Of a stretch of DNA of 64,000 bases, positions 1 to 8,618 are shown piece by piece. A model generated the notes under the pieces. It was given only the letters and a program-made list of their open reading frames with translations. It was not told the DNA's origin and ran no database searches. The DNA lies in the NCBI GenBank assembly GCA_964388445.1, contig CAYMAI010000003.1, positions 124,001 through 188,000 of the forward strand, written 5' to 3'. The position numbers were made by a program, and so were the translations under genes. This DNA is from CAYMAI01 sp964388445. Its GTDB lineage: Bacteria > 4484-113 > JAGGVC01. The first letter of the stretch is position 1. Every line of letters starts with the position of its first letter.

Positions 1-1
1 C

Positions 2-1657
2 TATCAAGTCAGCACCACGAAAATACTAATAAGCGCGCGCGTCGTTGACGTCGAAACGGCGGAAACGAGCGCGGGATTCGAAGCTCAAGGGGCTGTGGAC
101 GATATTTTCAGCCAGTACACGAACCTCGCAACCAACCTGTCCGGCGCTCTCGGCTCCGGACCGACGGCGGCGCCCGTTCAAGTTGAAGCTCTTGCCTCGG
201 AAGCGAAGGAAGAATTCAAGCGGCAGGACACGACCAGCTTTAGCGCATACGAGTATTACACTCGCGCGAACGAAATCGCGTTCGGCTCCGATTCGTGGAT
301 TACCGCGATGATAGACCTGATAGATTCCGGCGTAGAAGTTGACGATTCCGTTGCCGCAACGGAACAAGCGATGGCGCTATTGGAAAAAGCGGTCGAAATC
401 GATCCAAATTACGCCAGAGCTTGGGCACTTATGGGCTTCGGATATGCGTCGCTCAACGAAGTTACGAAGGCGGAGTCGGCAATGAACAAGGCGCTGTCGC
501 TGGCATCTGACGACCCGTTCATCCTTTGCACCGCCGGCGTATTCCGTTCGTTCGCTTCCGAGCAAACGGTGGATAACGTAAAGGCGCTTACGGCGTTCCG
601 GCAAGTAAGACGCGATTTCCCCGGCACTTATTATTCCGGACTTGCCAGCCTGTTCGTGGTGCTTCTCGAAATGACGAAGGACGAGCAGTGGATGCTCGCT
701 CACGCGACAGAAGGCTTGCGCTTGCTTACCGAAGCGCGGGCGAATATGCCCGAAGCCGGATTCGTAAGAGCGTTTCACGGGATGTTCGCTATCGTCGAGC
801 TGTTCGGGGATATGGAAAAAAGCCTTTCGCCCAACACCACCTTGGCCGACCTTCGGGCGATGAAAAACAGATTGGACGTGGCCGTCGTGGACATTGACGG
901 TTACATCAGAGAGTATCCCAAAAGTATGCTCGTCGCCGATATCAATACGTTTTTGCCCGACGCCAAAGGTTTGCAGTCGATGTTCGGAGCGCTCGAAACC
1001 ATGTACGAAATCGACGAGCGCACCGGCAAAGATCCGCAAAGGGCGCTTCAATTGCCCGAGGCCGATAGAAAAAAATATGCCGCAACGATACGGCAATACT
1101 TGAGTGCGCTGGACAACTATTTAAGGCAATATCCGAACGGCCAATTGGCGGAGCCCATTAAGTCCTTCTCGCCCGGAATGAAAGACTATGCCGATATGCT
1201 TGAAATGGGCGCTCAGCAAGGTCAAAGCGGCGGTTTTTCTCCGCCGGGTGGCGGCAAACAGCCGCAACAAAGCACAATCTCGCTTCAAGAAGGTTTGACC
1301 GCCGCATCGAACTACATAGCCGCCGGAGATGCTTACAGTGCGGTGGATTTGCTTGCCTCGCTCGATCAGCTTTACCCGAATACCTTCGAGATTTATTATA
1401 TGTCCGGGTTGGCGTATATCGTGGGAGGGGATTACGAGACTGCTGGAACGGTTTTCGCGACATGTGTTCAAGGATGGCCTGAAGAGCCGGAACCATATTA
1501 TTGGGTCGGCGTAGTTTACGATTTCTTCGGGGATTGGGGAACTGCGTACGATTATTATTACGCCTATCTCACACTTGACCCGAACGGCGAGTTTTATGCC
1601 GAAGCCTATAACCGTTGCGTCGAAATCGAGCAAATCGCGGCATCCTATTATGGATAG
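2..1657 (+). CDS. CsgG-like/TPR protein, 5'-truncated by the window edge
   Basis: The frame is open to the first base of the window, so the gene starts upstream and only its last 551 codons are visible. The first visible residues (YQVSTTKILISARVVDVETA) resemble the core of CsgG/curli-assembly and LpoB-type outer-membrane lipoproteins. The rest is alpha-helical with TPR-like stretches: one around nt 370-540 (alternating small and aromatic residues, ...EKAVEIDPNYARAWALMG...) and another around nt 1290-1620. A low-complexity Gly/Gln/Pro linker lies near nt 1220-1280. Such CsgG-TPR fusions are usually periplasmic or outer-membrane proteins, but the exact role is unknown. It converges on korC with 34 bp between them. 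Internal starts such as GTG at 95 are not needed because the frame continues upstream. Confidence 0.75.
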   Translation, partial: YQVSTTKILISARVVDVETAETSAGFEAQGAVDDIFSQYTNLATNLSGALGSGPTAAPVQVEALASEAKEEFKRQDTTSFSAYEYYTRANEIAFGSDSWITAMIDLIDSGVEVDDSVAATEQAMALLEKAVEIDPNYARAWALMGFGYASLNEVTKAESAMNKALSLASDDPFILCTAGVFRSFASEQTVDNVKALTAFRQVRRDFPGTYYSGLASLFVVLLEMTKDEQWMLAHATEGLRLLTEARANMPEAGFVRAFHGMFAIVELFGDMEKSLSPNTTLADLRAMKNRLDVAVVDIDGYIREYPKSMLVADINTFLPDAKGLQSMFGALETMYEIDERTGKDPQRALQLPEADRKKYAATIRQYLSALDNYLRQYPNGQLAEPIKSFSPGMKDYADMLEMGAQQGQSGGFSPPGGGKQPQQSTISLQEGLTAASNYIAAGDAYSAVDLLASLDQLYPNTFEIYYMSGLAYIVGGDYETAGTVFATCVQGWPEEPEPYYWVGVVYDFFGDWGTAYDYYYAYLTLDPNGEFYAEAYNRCVEIEQIAASYYG

Positions 1658-1691
1658 GGCAGGGCATTAGGGCTGTACTGGTATGGAAACG

Positions 1692-2237
1692 TTACGAGCC
1701 GTTTTTCACCGAGGATGCGCCTCTATCCAGCGCTTCGAGGTTAAGCGGGATAAGCTTGTGCCGGTGTTCGGGCAATAGCTTTTTAAGCGCCGCGCCAAGC
1801 GATTCGTTTTTGACCAGCTTCATGGCTTCGTTTAGCGCGCCGAGAGCGACCATTCCGGCGAGTACGGGATTGCCAAGCTCCTTTGCTACTTCCGCCGTGT
1901 CAAGATAGTAGCTTTTAATATCCTCACGGGCGGAACGCGCGGATATTAGCGAGCTGTTAACGACAATCGTACCGCCAGGCTTTACCTTAGGCTCGAATTT
2001 GTGGAAGCTGGGAAGGTTCATAATCAAGACCGCGCCGGGTGTGTCCGTGGTGGGGCTTCCGATGACCTCGTCGCTCACGATTACGTTGCAGTTTGCAGTT
2101 CCGCCGCGCATTTCGGGGCCGTACGAAGGAATCCAAGCGACGTTTTTATCCTCAATCATTCCGGCGTACGCAAGCGTCATTCCGAGCGTCATTATGCCTT
2201 GACCGCCGAATCCTGCAAAAATCATTTCAACAAGCAT
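1692..2237 (-). CDS. korC: 2-oxoacid:ferredoxin oxidoreductase, gamma subunit
   Basis: Gamma subunit of a pyruvate/2-oxoglutarate-type ferredoxin oxidoreductase, which oxidatively decarboxylates a 2-oxo acid to acyl-CoA and passes electrons to ferredoxin in the cytoplasm. The protein is 181 aa. The N-terminal FAGFGGQGIMTLG motif and the PSYGPEMRGGTANC motif are diagnostic of the family. The ATG at 2237 is preceded by AAGGAG with 6 nt spacing; a GTG 15 nt upstream lies inside that Shine-Dalgarno and is rejected. It is the last gene of a korD-korA-korB-korC operon. The 2-oxoglutarate assignment, as opposed to branched-chain 2-oxo acids (Vor), rests on gene order and ferredoxin type and is not certain. 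Confidence 0.92.
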   Translation of the reverse strand: MLVEMIFAGFGGQGIMTLGMTLAYAGMIEDKNVAWIPSYGPEMRGGTANCNVIVSDEVIGSPTTDTPGAVLIMNLPSFHKFEPKVKPGGTIVVNSSLISARSAREDIKSYYLDTAEVAKELGNPVLAGMVALGALNEAMKLVKNESLGAALKKLLPEHRHKLIPLNLEALDRGASSVKNGS

Positions 2238-2287
2238 AGGTAACTCCTTCACTAACTTCCGGCAAACGACCGCGTTAGCGACTATTC

Positions 2288-3085
2288 TTACTCTTTCTGT
2301 TCTTTGTCAGACGCGAACACGTCCTTATAAACGCCGAGCGGGAAGACGTTCACCATAACTTCGTCAATAAATTTATTTCCTTCCAGCGGGCTTTTGTGCC
2401 AGTTTGTGTTGCAGTTCGAAAGGATTTCGACAATGCCGAAGCCTTTTTTCTCTGTTTGCGCACGAAAGGCCTTTTTCATATATGCCTTGGCCTTCAAAAG
2501 ATTCTTCGCGGAACTTGCGGAGCCTCTGGCGGCAAATGCAACCCCATCCAATTGCGACAGCAACTCGACCATTTTCAGGGGATTTCCGGCGAGCAATGGG
2601 TCGCGCCCGAGCGGCGATGTCGAAGTAACCATATTGATGAGCGTAGTCGGCGCCATTTGGCCGCCGGTCATTCCGTAAATGGCGTTGTTCACGAAAATAA
2701 CCGTGATTTGTTCGCCGCGGTTCGCCGCGTGCATAATTTCTGCCATTCCGATGCTCGCTAGGTCGCCGTCGCCTTGGTACGTAAAAACGAACGCGTCCGG
2801 ATGAGCGCGCTTGACGCCGGTTGCGACCGCAGGTGCGCGGCCATGCGCGCAGCTTATGAAATCGACATCGAAAAACCAGTAGCTGAAAACGCTGCAGCCA
2901 ACGCTGGCCATGCCAATCGTGCGGTCCTTTAAACCGAATTCGTCGATACACTCCGCGACAAGTCGATGAATCGCACCGTGTCCGCAACCCGGGCAGTAGG
3001 TGAAATTGCGTTCGCTAAGAGCGCAGGGTTTATCGAAAACAAGTTTTTCTTCTTTGGCTTCCGAAATCGTTTTTACTTCAGACAT
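2288..3085 (-). CDS. korB: 2-oxoacid:ferredoxin oxidoreductase, beta (TPP-binding) subunit
   Basis: The 265-aa beta subunit carries the thiamine-diphosphate site. CPGCGHG is at residues 31-37, GDGD at 105-108 and NNAIYGMTGGQ at about 133-143, the standard TPP/Mg signature with the Cys motif of KorB/VorA proteins. The start ATG follows TAAGGAG by 6 nt. It lies 9 bp after korA and 50 bp before korC. Together with KorA it forms the catalytic unit of an oxygen-sensitive enzyme. Presence of the complex suggests a ferredoxin-linked central metabolism (reverse or anaerobic TCA, or amino-acid fermentation). That is inference from family knowledge. Confidence 0.94.
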   Translation of the reverse strand: MSEVKTISEAKEEKLVFDKPCALSERNFTYCPGCGHGAIHRLVAECIDEFGLKDRTIGMASVGCSVFSYWFFDVDFISCAHGRAPAVATGVKRAHPDAFVFTYQGDGDLASIGMAEIMHAANRGEQITVIFVNNAIYGMTGGQMAPTTLINMVTSTSPLGRDPLLAGNPLKMVELLSQLDGVAFAARGSASSAKNLLKAKAYMKKAFRAQTEKKGFGIVEILSNCNTNWHKSPLEGNKFIDEVMVNVFPLGVYKDVFASDKEQKE

Positions 3086-3094
3086 AACTTCTCC

Positions 3095-4201
3095 TTAGCG
3101 GATTACGCTCCACAAAGTTGACGGATTTTTCGGGTCTTTATCGACTGCCTTGACTAGGTCTTCGATTTCGGCGGGCGTAAAAATCAACCCGCCGTGTTTG
3201 CCGTAAAAGTGAATCGGAGTCCGGTCGCCGACGACTAGGCGTACGTCTTCAACCATTTGTCCCCAATTCATTTCGAGAACGATTATCGCCTTGTAATTTG
3301 CACACATTTCGTCAAGTCTGCCATACGGGAAAGGCCAAAGGCTAATAGCTCTGAACATTCCGACTTTGGCTTCTTTCGACTCGCGCAAGTGGCGTATGGC
3401 CGTTCTGGCAACGCGGGAACTCGTGCCGTAAGTTACGATTAATACTTCCGCGTCTTCGGTGCGGAATTCCTCGTAATACTGGATGTTTTTGCGCGCTCTG
3501 TCGTATTTGTCGATCAACTTTAAGTGCATGTCCGCCATATCTTCGGGGTCGAGATAAATTGTGGTAACTACGTTGCGGGAGCGCTTGTCTTGGCCAGACC
3601 CGACCGCCCATTCCTTCACCGGCGGATCTTTCGCGGGTATTTTTGTGAGGTCCACGGGTTCCATCATTTGGCCGATAACGCCGTCGGAGAGAATGAGCGC
3701 CGGATTGCGATATTCGTCGGCAAGATCGAAAGCTTTGTACGTCAATTCCGCCATTTCTTGCACACTGGCCGGCGCAAGCGCTATGGTCCGATAGTCTCCG
3801 TGACCGCCACCGCGTGTTCCTTGGAAATAATCTCCTTGATGAGGTGCGATGTTGCCGAGGCCCGGTCCGCACCGTACGATGTTTCCGATTACGCAAGGCA
3901 ATTCCGCCATTGCGGCGTAGCTAATGCCTTCCTGCTTGAGCGAAACGCCCGGCGAAGAACTCGACGTCATTGCGCGTACGCCTGCGGATGCCGCGCCGTA
4001 CACCATATTTATTGCAGAAACTTCGCTTTCAGCCTGAATAAAACTGCCGCCGGCTTTCGGCATTTCTAGCGACATATATTCCGTGGCTTCGTTCTGGGGA
4101 GTAATGGGGTAGCCGTAATATGCCCTTGCACCGGCTTGAATTGCGCCAAGACACATGGCATGGTTACCTTTCATTAACTCCCGGTTTCCGTTATCCGTCA
4201 T
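3095..4201 (-). CDS. korA: 2-oxoacid:ferredoxin oxidoreductase, alpha subunit
   Basis: The 368-aa alpha subunit has the pyrimidine-binding N-terminal motif YPITPQNE at residues 31-38 and the transketolase-C-like C-terminal domain (VTYGTSSRVARTAI...). Length and domain order match KorA/VorB without a fused gamma domain. The ATG is preceded by AGGAGG at ideal spacing. It lies between the ferredoxin gene (28 bp upstream) and korB. Annotators may call it VorB (3-methyl-2-oxobutanoate) or KorA (2-oxoglutarate); sequence alone does not separate the substrates. Confidence 0.93.
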   Translation of the reverse strand: MTDNGNRELMKGNHAMCLGAIQAGARAYYGYPITPQNEATEYMSLEMPKAGGSFIQAESEVSAINMVYGAASAGVRAMTSSSSPGVSLKQEGISYAAMAELPCVIGNIVRCGPGLGNIAPHQGDYFQGTRGGGHGDYRTIALAPASVQEMAELTYKAFDLADEYRNPALILSDGVIGQMMEPVDLTKIPAKDPPVKEWAVGSGQDKRSRNVVTTIYLDPEDMADMHLKLIDKYDRARKNIQYYEEFRTEDAEVLIVTYGTSSRVARTAIRHLRESKEAKVGMFRAISLWPFPYGRLDEMCANYKAIIVLEMNWGQMVEDVRLVVGDRTPIHFYGKHGGLIFTPAEIEDLVKAVDKDPKNPSTLWSVIR

Positions 4202-4229
4202 CGAAACCTCCTGCGCCCATTAAAGAGCG

Positions 4230-4439
4230 CTACTTGAAAACTCTGATGGCAACGTCAGGACAAATAATCGCGCACAGCTTGCAGGCCGTGCATTTTTCGT
4301 TTGGGTCTATATACTCGACGGGATAGAATCCCATCTGGTTTATTTCTGCTTTAGTGTAATGAATCAAATCGTGCGGACAGGCCGGCACGCAAAGCTGACA
4401 GCCTTTGCACGTTTCCTTGATGACTTCGATTCTGGGCAT
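4230..4439 (-). CDS. korD: 2x[4Fe-4S] ferredoxin subunit of the oxidoreductase
   Basis: A 69-aa bacterial-type ferredoxin with two CxxCxxCxxxCP clusters: cysteines 11, 14, 17, 21 and 50, 53, 56, 60. It is the delta subunit or electron acceptor of the Kor complex and is probably the first gene of the operon. The true start is the ATG at 4439, six bases after GGAGG. An in-frame TTG 12 nt upstream overlaps the ribosome site and is not used. A candidate promoter lies about 90 bp upstream. Confidence 0.92.
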   Translation of the reverse strand: MPRIEVIKETCKGCQLCVPACPHDLIHYTKAEINQMGFYPVEYIDPNEKCTACKLCAIICPDVAIRVFK

Positions 4440-4524
4440 CGCTACCTCCAAGATGCGGGATACGGTAGGAAATTGAGCACCACGCTGCTAACCGGTTCAT
4501 CGGCTACTTGCGGATTTCGCCTAA

Positions 4525-4552
4525 ATACTAACATGCAAATATGAGATTTCAA
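4525..4552 (-). promoter_or_regulatory. candidate promoter of korDABC
   Basis: On the minus strand TTGAAA (4547-4552) is followed after 16 bp by TAGTAT (4525-4530), a reasonable sigma-70-type pair. It would give a leader of about 80 nt before korD. No operator is evident. Confidence 0.35.
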
Positions 4553-4828
4553 GAATTTGTGAAATAAGAAACCGACTTCACAAGAACAGCAGGGCAGGGG
4601 TACGACCTGCAGTTTCCGGCGAGCGTTGGCATTGAACCTGAATCCGACGCAGGCATTATATATACTAGGACTCAATGCAAGAATAAACCCTTCTTTTTCC
4701 GACCTGAACTTGGCCATATAAGCCTGCCAAGTAATCAACAGAAAACAAGCAATGGGTTTCGCTACGATTGGCGCTGCCTGAACAAAAGGCAACAAACGCA
4801 CCGAAAGGCGGGATCCAGACAATTGCGT

Positions 4829-4844
4829 AGCGCGCCGGCGCGCT
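4829..4844. promoter_or_regulatory. 16-bp perfect palindrome, possible operator
   Basis: AGCGCGCCGGCGCGCT reads identically on both strands. It overlaps the -35 of the candidate promoter for the CheR-like gene by two bases, so it is placed like a repressor operator. No known regulator consensus matches it to my knowledge. Confidence 0.35.
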
Positions 4845-4870
4845 GACCTGCTATGCGCATAAGGTATATT
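4843..4870 (+). promoter_or_regulatory. candidate promoter of the CheR-like gene
   Basis: CTGACC (4843-4848), 16 bp, then TATATT (4865-4870). Transcription would start near 4877, leaving a leader of about 55 nt or more depending on the start codon used. Confidence 0.35.
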
Positions 4871-4931
4871 ATGTTACATTGCGGCATTGAATATTGAGGC
4901 GCGGGGCTGGCGGCCTGTTTCTTGAGGTTGC

Positions 4932-5846
4932 GTGGCGCCCCATGTGTATGGCTTCCGATTGTATAATCCATTTCGGAGGTTTGCTATTACCGGTAAGGAG
5001 ACGAGCGATTTCGTGTTTGTCGAGCTGGTTCGGATCGCTTCGGATTCGACCGGGATGGATGTCACTGCGTTTAAAAAAGAGCATCTGCTAAAAAGGTTCC
5101 GGGCCCTTGCCGATAAGTTAAACTGCGAAGAACTTGCCGATTTGATACCGTTGTTTAAGGCGAAACCAGAAGCGTTGCGGGTTATTCCGGAGTTCATTCC
5201 TCTTGGATTTACGGAATTCTTCAGAGATCCCTCCGCTTTTGACCTGACTTTGGACTATTTTAAAACCTTTCCAGATAGATTTTGCGGACGGCGTACCTAT
5301 AAACTGCTTAGCGCAGGATGCGGTACTGGAGAAGAAGCCGTGTCGCTATCGTGCGTTGCGCTTCAGACTTTTACGAAGATAAACTGCGATTTTAGTTTAC
5401 AAGGCGTCGATTTGGCCGAAGGCAGAATCGAGATTGCCCGAAAAGGCATTTATTACGTCAAAAATGCTGCTATTCCAGATTACTACTCGAAAGAAGGGTA
5501 TTTTACTCAACCCAAGTCTGGAATTCTTCAGCCTTCACCTAAAGTCAGGCAGTGCATAACATACGAAACGGGTAATTTTTTTACCGAGCGTTTTGCCAAG
5601 GAGCACTCCTGTGAATTCGATTTTGTAGCTTGCAGGTATATCCTTTCGTCGATGACCGTCCCGGCTATAAAAAGCGCGCTGCCTCATTTGCTTGCGGCAA
5701 TTCGCCCCAAGGGACTTTTATGGCTTGCGGTCGGCGAATTTATCGACAATCCCGCGGCATACGGTCTTATGTTGATTGACTCGAATCTTTATGAAATCTG
5801 CCTTAAAGTAGATGGCGGCCTATTTGAGAATCCGGTTTTCTGCTAA
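4932..5846 (+). CDS. CheR-like SAM-dependent methyltransferase
   Basis: Resembles chemotaxis methyltransferase CheR: an N-terminal helical region (FVFVELVRIASDSTGMDVTA), then a FFRDP-type segment, the SAM motif LSAGCGTGEEAVSL, a GVDLAEGRIEIARKGIY stretch matching the family's motif around the SAM ribose site, and FVACRYILSSM. CheR enzymes methylate receptor glutamates, but no chemoreceptor or che gene is nearby, so the substrate is unknown. The start is uncertain: GTG 4932 gives 304 aa, whereas homology begins near residue 26, so GTG 5013 is a plausible alternative. A good GGAGG at about 4977 would fit only a non-standard ATT start. Confidence 0.7.
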   Translation: MAPHVYGFRLYNPFRRFAITGKETSDFVFVELVRIASDSTGMDVTAFKKEHLLKRFRALADKLNCEELADLIPLFKAKPEALRVIPEFIPLGFTEFFRDPSAFDLTLDYFKTFPDRFCGRRTYKLLSAGCGTGEEAVSLSCVALQTFTKINCDFSLQGVDLAEGRIEIARKGIYYVKNAAIPDYYSKEGYFTQPKSGILQPSPKVRQCITYETGNFFTERFAKEHSCEFDFVACRYILSSMTVPAIKSALPHLLAAIRPKGLLWLAVGEFIDNPAAYGLMLIDSNLYEICLKVDGGLFENPVFC

Positions 5847-5885
5847 TATAATGACCGGCTTGGCAATTCCGCCTTGGGAGGGGCT

Positions 5886-6338
5886 ATGGTTTTCACTTGC
5901 CGGTTAAAGCAGTTGTTTCTGTTTAAAATCTGGCTTTGGGCCGGATTTTTCGCGCTTGCTGGGGTGATTGCGGGGATTGCAGCGTCGAACTGGATACTTC
6001 TTCCGATCGGCGTCGGCGTCGCGGCAATTCCGCTTCTGATTTTTCTGAACACCGTTCTATTGCCGCCAAGAATCGAAATTCACGACGATTCAGTTAGGCT
6101 GAAAACCTTCAAGTTTCTTGGAATGGCGGTCGACGTTCATACGGTTCCATATTCGAAAATAGCAATGGTAAAAAAGAACGAAGGCCTTATATTCAGCAGC
6201 ATCGAAATCGAGACAAGCGGCGGTGATCAGGACTTGCTCTTTGCCGAAATGAAGCGAGGCGAAGCTAGAAAATCTTTCGATCTGATTCAAGCGCATAGAA
6301 CGAAGTCGGAGGTGCGGCATCCTTCCCACAACGAATAG
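5886..6338 (+). CDS. PH-like membrane protein, function unknown
   Basis: 150 aa. Two hydrophobic segments near the N-terminus (about residues 12-30 and 34-54) are followed by a soluble beta-rich part (RIEIHDDSVRLKTFKFLGMAVDVHTVPYSKIAMVKK), the pattern of bacterial PH/YdbT-like membrane proteins. The start is the ATG at 5886, immediately after GGGAGGGG; the TTG 12 nt upstream is inside the ribosome site. It lies 39 bp after the CheR-like gene. No function assigned. Confidence 0.6.
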   Translation: MVFTCRLKQLFLFKIWLWAGFFALAGVIAGIAASNWILLPIGVGVAAIPLLIFLNTVLLPPRIEIHDDSVRLKTFKFLGMAVDVHTVPYSKIAMVKKNEGLIFSSIEIETSGGDQDLLFAEMKRGEARKSFDLIQAHRTKSEVRHPSHNE

Positions 6339-6451
6339 CCGCCCTGCCCGCCTATCCGAATGACTTGCCGCATCAATCCGGATTTCGTCTTAAGCCGTAA
6401 ATCGAACCTTTCAGTTGCCGATAATATTATGGGTAGTTTAAAGAGGTTTCG

Positions 6452-6694
6452 ATGGCTATTTATACCGGCGAATTGATAAAGCGAAATTTCGCGGCATCGC
6501 GCCGCGCAAACGAGACAATAATCGATTGCGAGTACATTGACGAATCAAACGGCGGACTATTGCTTGATCTAATCAAAGCGGTATTGAGGCTTTCCGCACA
6601 GGGCCAGAAAGTTGTTATAACGGGTTCAAAACCGGAACTTCGAAAGGTTCTCACCAGGCTTTGTTACAGAGCCGAAATCGAATTCGCAGAGTAA
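6452..6694 (+). CDS. small STAS-like protein
   Basis: 80 aa, with an AGAGG ribosome site 6 nt before the ATG. The pattern fits a short STAS/anti-anti-sigma fold: a strand, then DESNGGLLLDLIKAVLRLSAQGQKVVITGSKPELRKVL. Length is at the low end for STAS, and the usual phosphorylatable serine is not obvious. A partial anti-sigma kinase sits at the far end of the window, but the two are about 57 kb apart and no link can be drawn. Weak family call, fairly sure it is a gene. Confidence 0.5.
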   Translation: MAIYTGELIKRNFAASRRANETIIDCEYIDESNGGLLLDLIKAVLRLSAQGQKVVITGSKPELRKVLTRLCYRAEIEFAE

Positions 6695-6794
6695 TCTGCT
6701 TTAGAATCCCGCTTAAATCTGCCGGCATAGCGGTTTTATCTGCCAAAGCATTTCACTGAATCAACCGCAGATTGCATTTAACTCGCCTCGAATG

Positions 6795-6803
6795 TGGTAT
6801 TTC
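6795..6803 (+). promoter_or_regulatory. extended -10-like element, ispG (possible leaderless start)
   Basis: TGGTATTTC, 8 nt before the ispG ATG. It is the weakest member of the leaderless promoter set. Confidence 0.3.
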
Positions 6804-6811
6804 TTATCGTC

Positions 6812-7882
6812 ATGAATTTGGTTAAAGAACGGCGGAAGACGCGCGCGGTAAGCGTAGGCGGAGTGCAAATCGGTGGCGGAAGTCCGGTTGTAGTACAATC
6901 GATGACCACTTCGTACACGCACGATATAACGGCGACGCTTTCCGAAATCGAAGTGCTTGCCGATGCGGGTTGCCAGCTTGTGCGCGTTGCGGTTCCGGAG
7001 GAAAAAGACGCGCTCGCCCTGCCCGAGATAGTGCGACAAAGCCCGGTGCCGATAATCGCGGACATTCATTTCGACGCAGATATGGCTCTACTTGCCATAA
7101 AGGCCGGAGTTCACAAGATTCGCATCAATCCCGGCACTCTGCGCAACAAGGACAAGGTTGTAGAAATTGCGGCGGCTGTCAAAAGCGAAAAAGTGCCGAT
7201 AAGGATAGGCAGCAACAGCGGAAGCCTGCCCCCTCAGTTCAGGAAGCTTTACGAACACAATCAACCCGAGGCGCTGGTCCAAAGCGTTCTGCATTACATC
7301 GACATCGTTCGAGAGCACGGAATCGAAGACATAGTTGTATCGTTAAAGTCGAGCGATGTCTTGAACACCGTCGCCGCCTATACCAGGTTCAGCGAGCTTT
7401 CGGAATATCCGCTGCATATTGGCGTGACCGAAGCCGGCCCGGGGATGATAGGAACGGCTAGAAGCGCGACCGGACTTGCGATGATTCTTACTCAGGGTAT
7501 CGGCGATACGATGAGGGTGAGCCTAACCGAAGATTCGGTTCACGAAGTCCGGGTTTGCTATGAAATCCTTCAATCGCTCGGCCTGCCTACCGCAAGACCG
7601 CAGGTTAAGCTGATTAGCTGCCCTACATGCGGCCGAATTAGCTACGATTTAATCGGCTTGATTGACGAACTCGAAGAGCAGATTTTGTCGTACAAGAAAG
7701 ATATTAAAGTTGCCGTTATGGGATGCGTGGTAAACGGTCCCGGAGAGGCGAAAGAGGCGGATATCGGAATCGCGGCGGGCGATAACAGGTTCGTCCTGTT
7801 TCGCAAGGGCGAGGTGTTCGGAAAAAATCTAACCCTCGACGAGGCGCGTGCAGTATTGCTTGAAGAAATCGAACGGCTATAG
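6812..7882 (+). CDS. ispG: 4-hydroxy-3-methylbut-2-enyl diphosphate synthase
   Basis: Penultimate enzyme of the MEP isoprenoid pathway. It reduces methylerythritol cyclodiphosphate to HMBPP using a [4Fe-4S] cluster. 356 aa with cluster ligands at Cys270, Cys273 and Cys305 and the fourth ligand Glu312 (NGPGEA), the same numbers as the short E. coli-type enzyme. The ATG at 6812 is preferred over GTG 6794 because the homologous N-terminus (MNLVKERRKTRAVSVGG) begins there. There is no Shine-Dalgarno; an extended -10-like TGGTATTTC ends 8 nt before the ATG. Confidence 0.96.
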   Translation: MNLVKERRKTRAVSVGGVQIGGGSPVVVQSMTTSYTHDITATLSEIEVLADAGCQLVRVAVPEEKDALALPEIVRQSPVPIIADIHFDADMALLAIKAGVHKIRINPGTLRNKDKVVEIAAAVKSEKVPIRIGSNSGSLPPQFRKLYEHNQPEALVQSVLHYIDIVREHGIEDIVVSLKSSDVLNTVAAYTRFSELSEYPLHIGVTEAGPGMIGTARSATGLAMILTQGIGDTMRVSLTEDSVHEVRVCYEILQSLGLPTARPQVKLISCPTCGRISYDLIGLIDELEEQILSYKKDIKVAVMGCVVNGPGEAKEADIGIAAGDNRFVLFRKGEVFGKNLTLDEARAVLLEEIERL

Positions 7883-7904
7883 CTATATTTTGACGGGCAT
7901 AAGC

Positions 7905-7910
7905 TAATAT
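7905..7910 (+). promoter_or_regulatory. -10-like TAATAT, possible leaderless start
   Basis: TAATAT lies exactly 6 nt before the GTG of the glycosyltransferase gene, and there is no ribosome site in between. Confidence 0.35.
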
Positions 7911-7916
7911 TTCAAT

Positions 7917-8603
7917 GTGATTTCAGAAACCTCAGGCGCAAATATTTCAAACACAAACTGCCGCGCCGCCGCTTTGATCGTGCCGGCGTACAACGAGGCG
8001 CGTACCGTTGCCGCAGTTTTATCGGCCGCGAAAGACGCGGATGTATTCCGGGAAATAATTTGCGTTGACGACGGCTCTACCGACGGAACTGGCGAAGAAG
8101 CGTCAAGCGTATCAGGCGTCAAAGTAATCCGGCAAAAGAATTCGGGAAAATCCGTTGCATTGGAGACTGGATTTAAAGCTGCTTCGGCCGAAATAATCGC
8201 ATTTTTGGACGCGGATTTGACTGGAATTACTGCAGAGCACATTCGAAAACTGGTGCGCCCAGTAACCGATGGTGCAGCCGCCGCCACTATCGGAATATTC
8301 AAGGGCGGGCGCGCGGCCACCGACTTCGCTCAGAAATTTGCACCGATGATTAGCGGGCAGCGCTGTTTGAAAAAGGAGTTGCTAGAAGGTTTCGACCTTT
8401 GGCACACGGCCGGCTTCGGAATCGAGCACGCCATAAACGACCATTTGAGACGAATAGGCGTTGCGATGGTTGAAATAGAACTTTTCGGCGCGAGCCACAG
8501 GATGAAAGAAGAAAAGCGCGGAATAATACGCGGCTCGTATCAGCGGCTAAAAATGTATGCCGAAATCGTGAAATACAACATAACCAAGCGCTTTAAGAAG
8601 TAG
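7917..8603 (+). CDS. family 2 glycosyltransferase
   Basis: 228 aa GT-A fold enzyme. The nucleotide-binding start ALIVPAYNEARTVAAVL, the VDDGSTDGT motif and the FLDADL (DxD-type) motif are all visible. There are no transmembrane helices and no C-terminal membrane domain, so it is probably cytoplasmic or peripheral. Donor and acceptor cannot be predicted. GTG start without Shine-Dalgarno, following a -10-like box by 6 nt. It converges on the cytochrome gene with 15 bp between the stop codons. Confidence 0.85.
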   Translation: MISETSGANISNTNCRAAALIVPAYNEARTVAAVLSAAKDADVFREIICVDDGSTDGTGEEASSVSGVKVIRQKNSGKSVALETGFKAASAEIIAFLDADLTGITAEHIRKLVRPVTDGAAAATIGIFKGGRAATDFAQKFAPMISGQRCLKKELLEGFDLWHTAGFGIEHAINDHLRRIGVAMVEIELFGASHRMKEEKRGIIRGSYQRLKMYAEIVKYNITKRFKK

Positions 8604-8618
8604 CTGTGCCGCCCTGCC

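Larger units (their letters stand above)
4440..4931. other. 492-bp intergenic region between divergent korD and the CheR-like gene
   Basis: No convincing gene here: the 126-codon minus-strand frame at 4442-4822 has no family resemblance and no ribosome site. The stretch holds the korD promoter candidate, an AT-rich patch around 4655-4670, a perfect 16-bp palindrome at 4829-4844 and a plus-strand promoter candidate at 4843-4870. I see no structured RNA. Confidence 0.5.

Noticed and set aside
377..1096. 239-codon minus-strand frame opposite the first gene
   Set aside because: Antisense shadow of the TPR gene; no ribosome site or family similarity.
3524..4069. 181-codon plus-strand frame opposite korA
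   Set aside because: Shadow of korA, which has complete motifs.
4442..4822. 126-codon minus-strand frame upstream of korD
   Set aside because: Composition unlike a protein, no start signal, lies across the promoter region.
4986..4988. ATT start for the CheR-like gene after CGGAGG
   Set aside because: ATT starts are very rare; GTG candidates exist, although the ribosome site remains unexplained.
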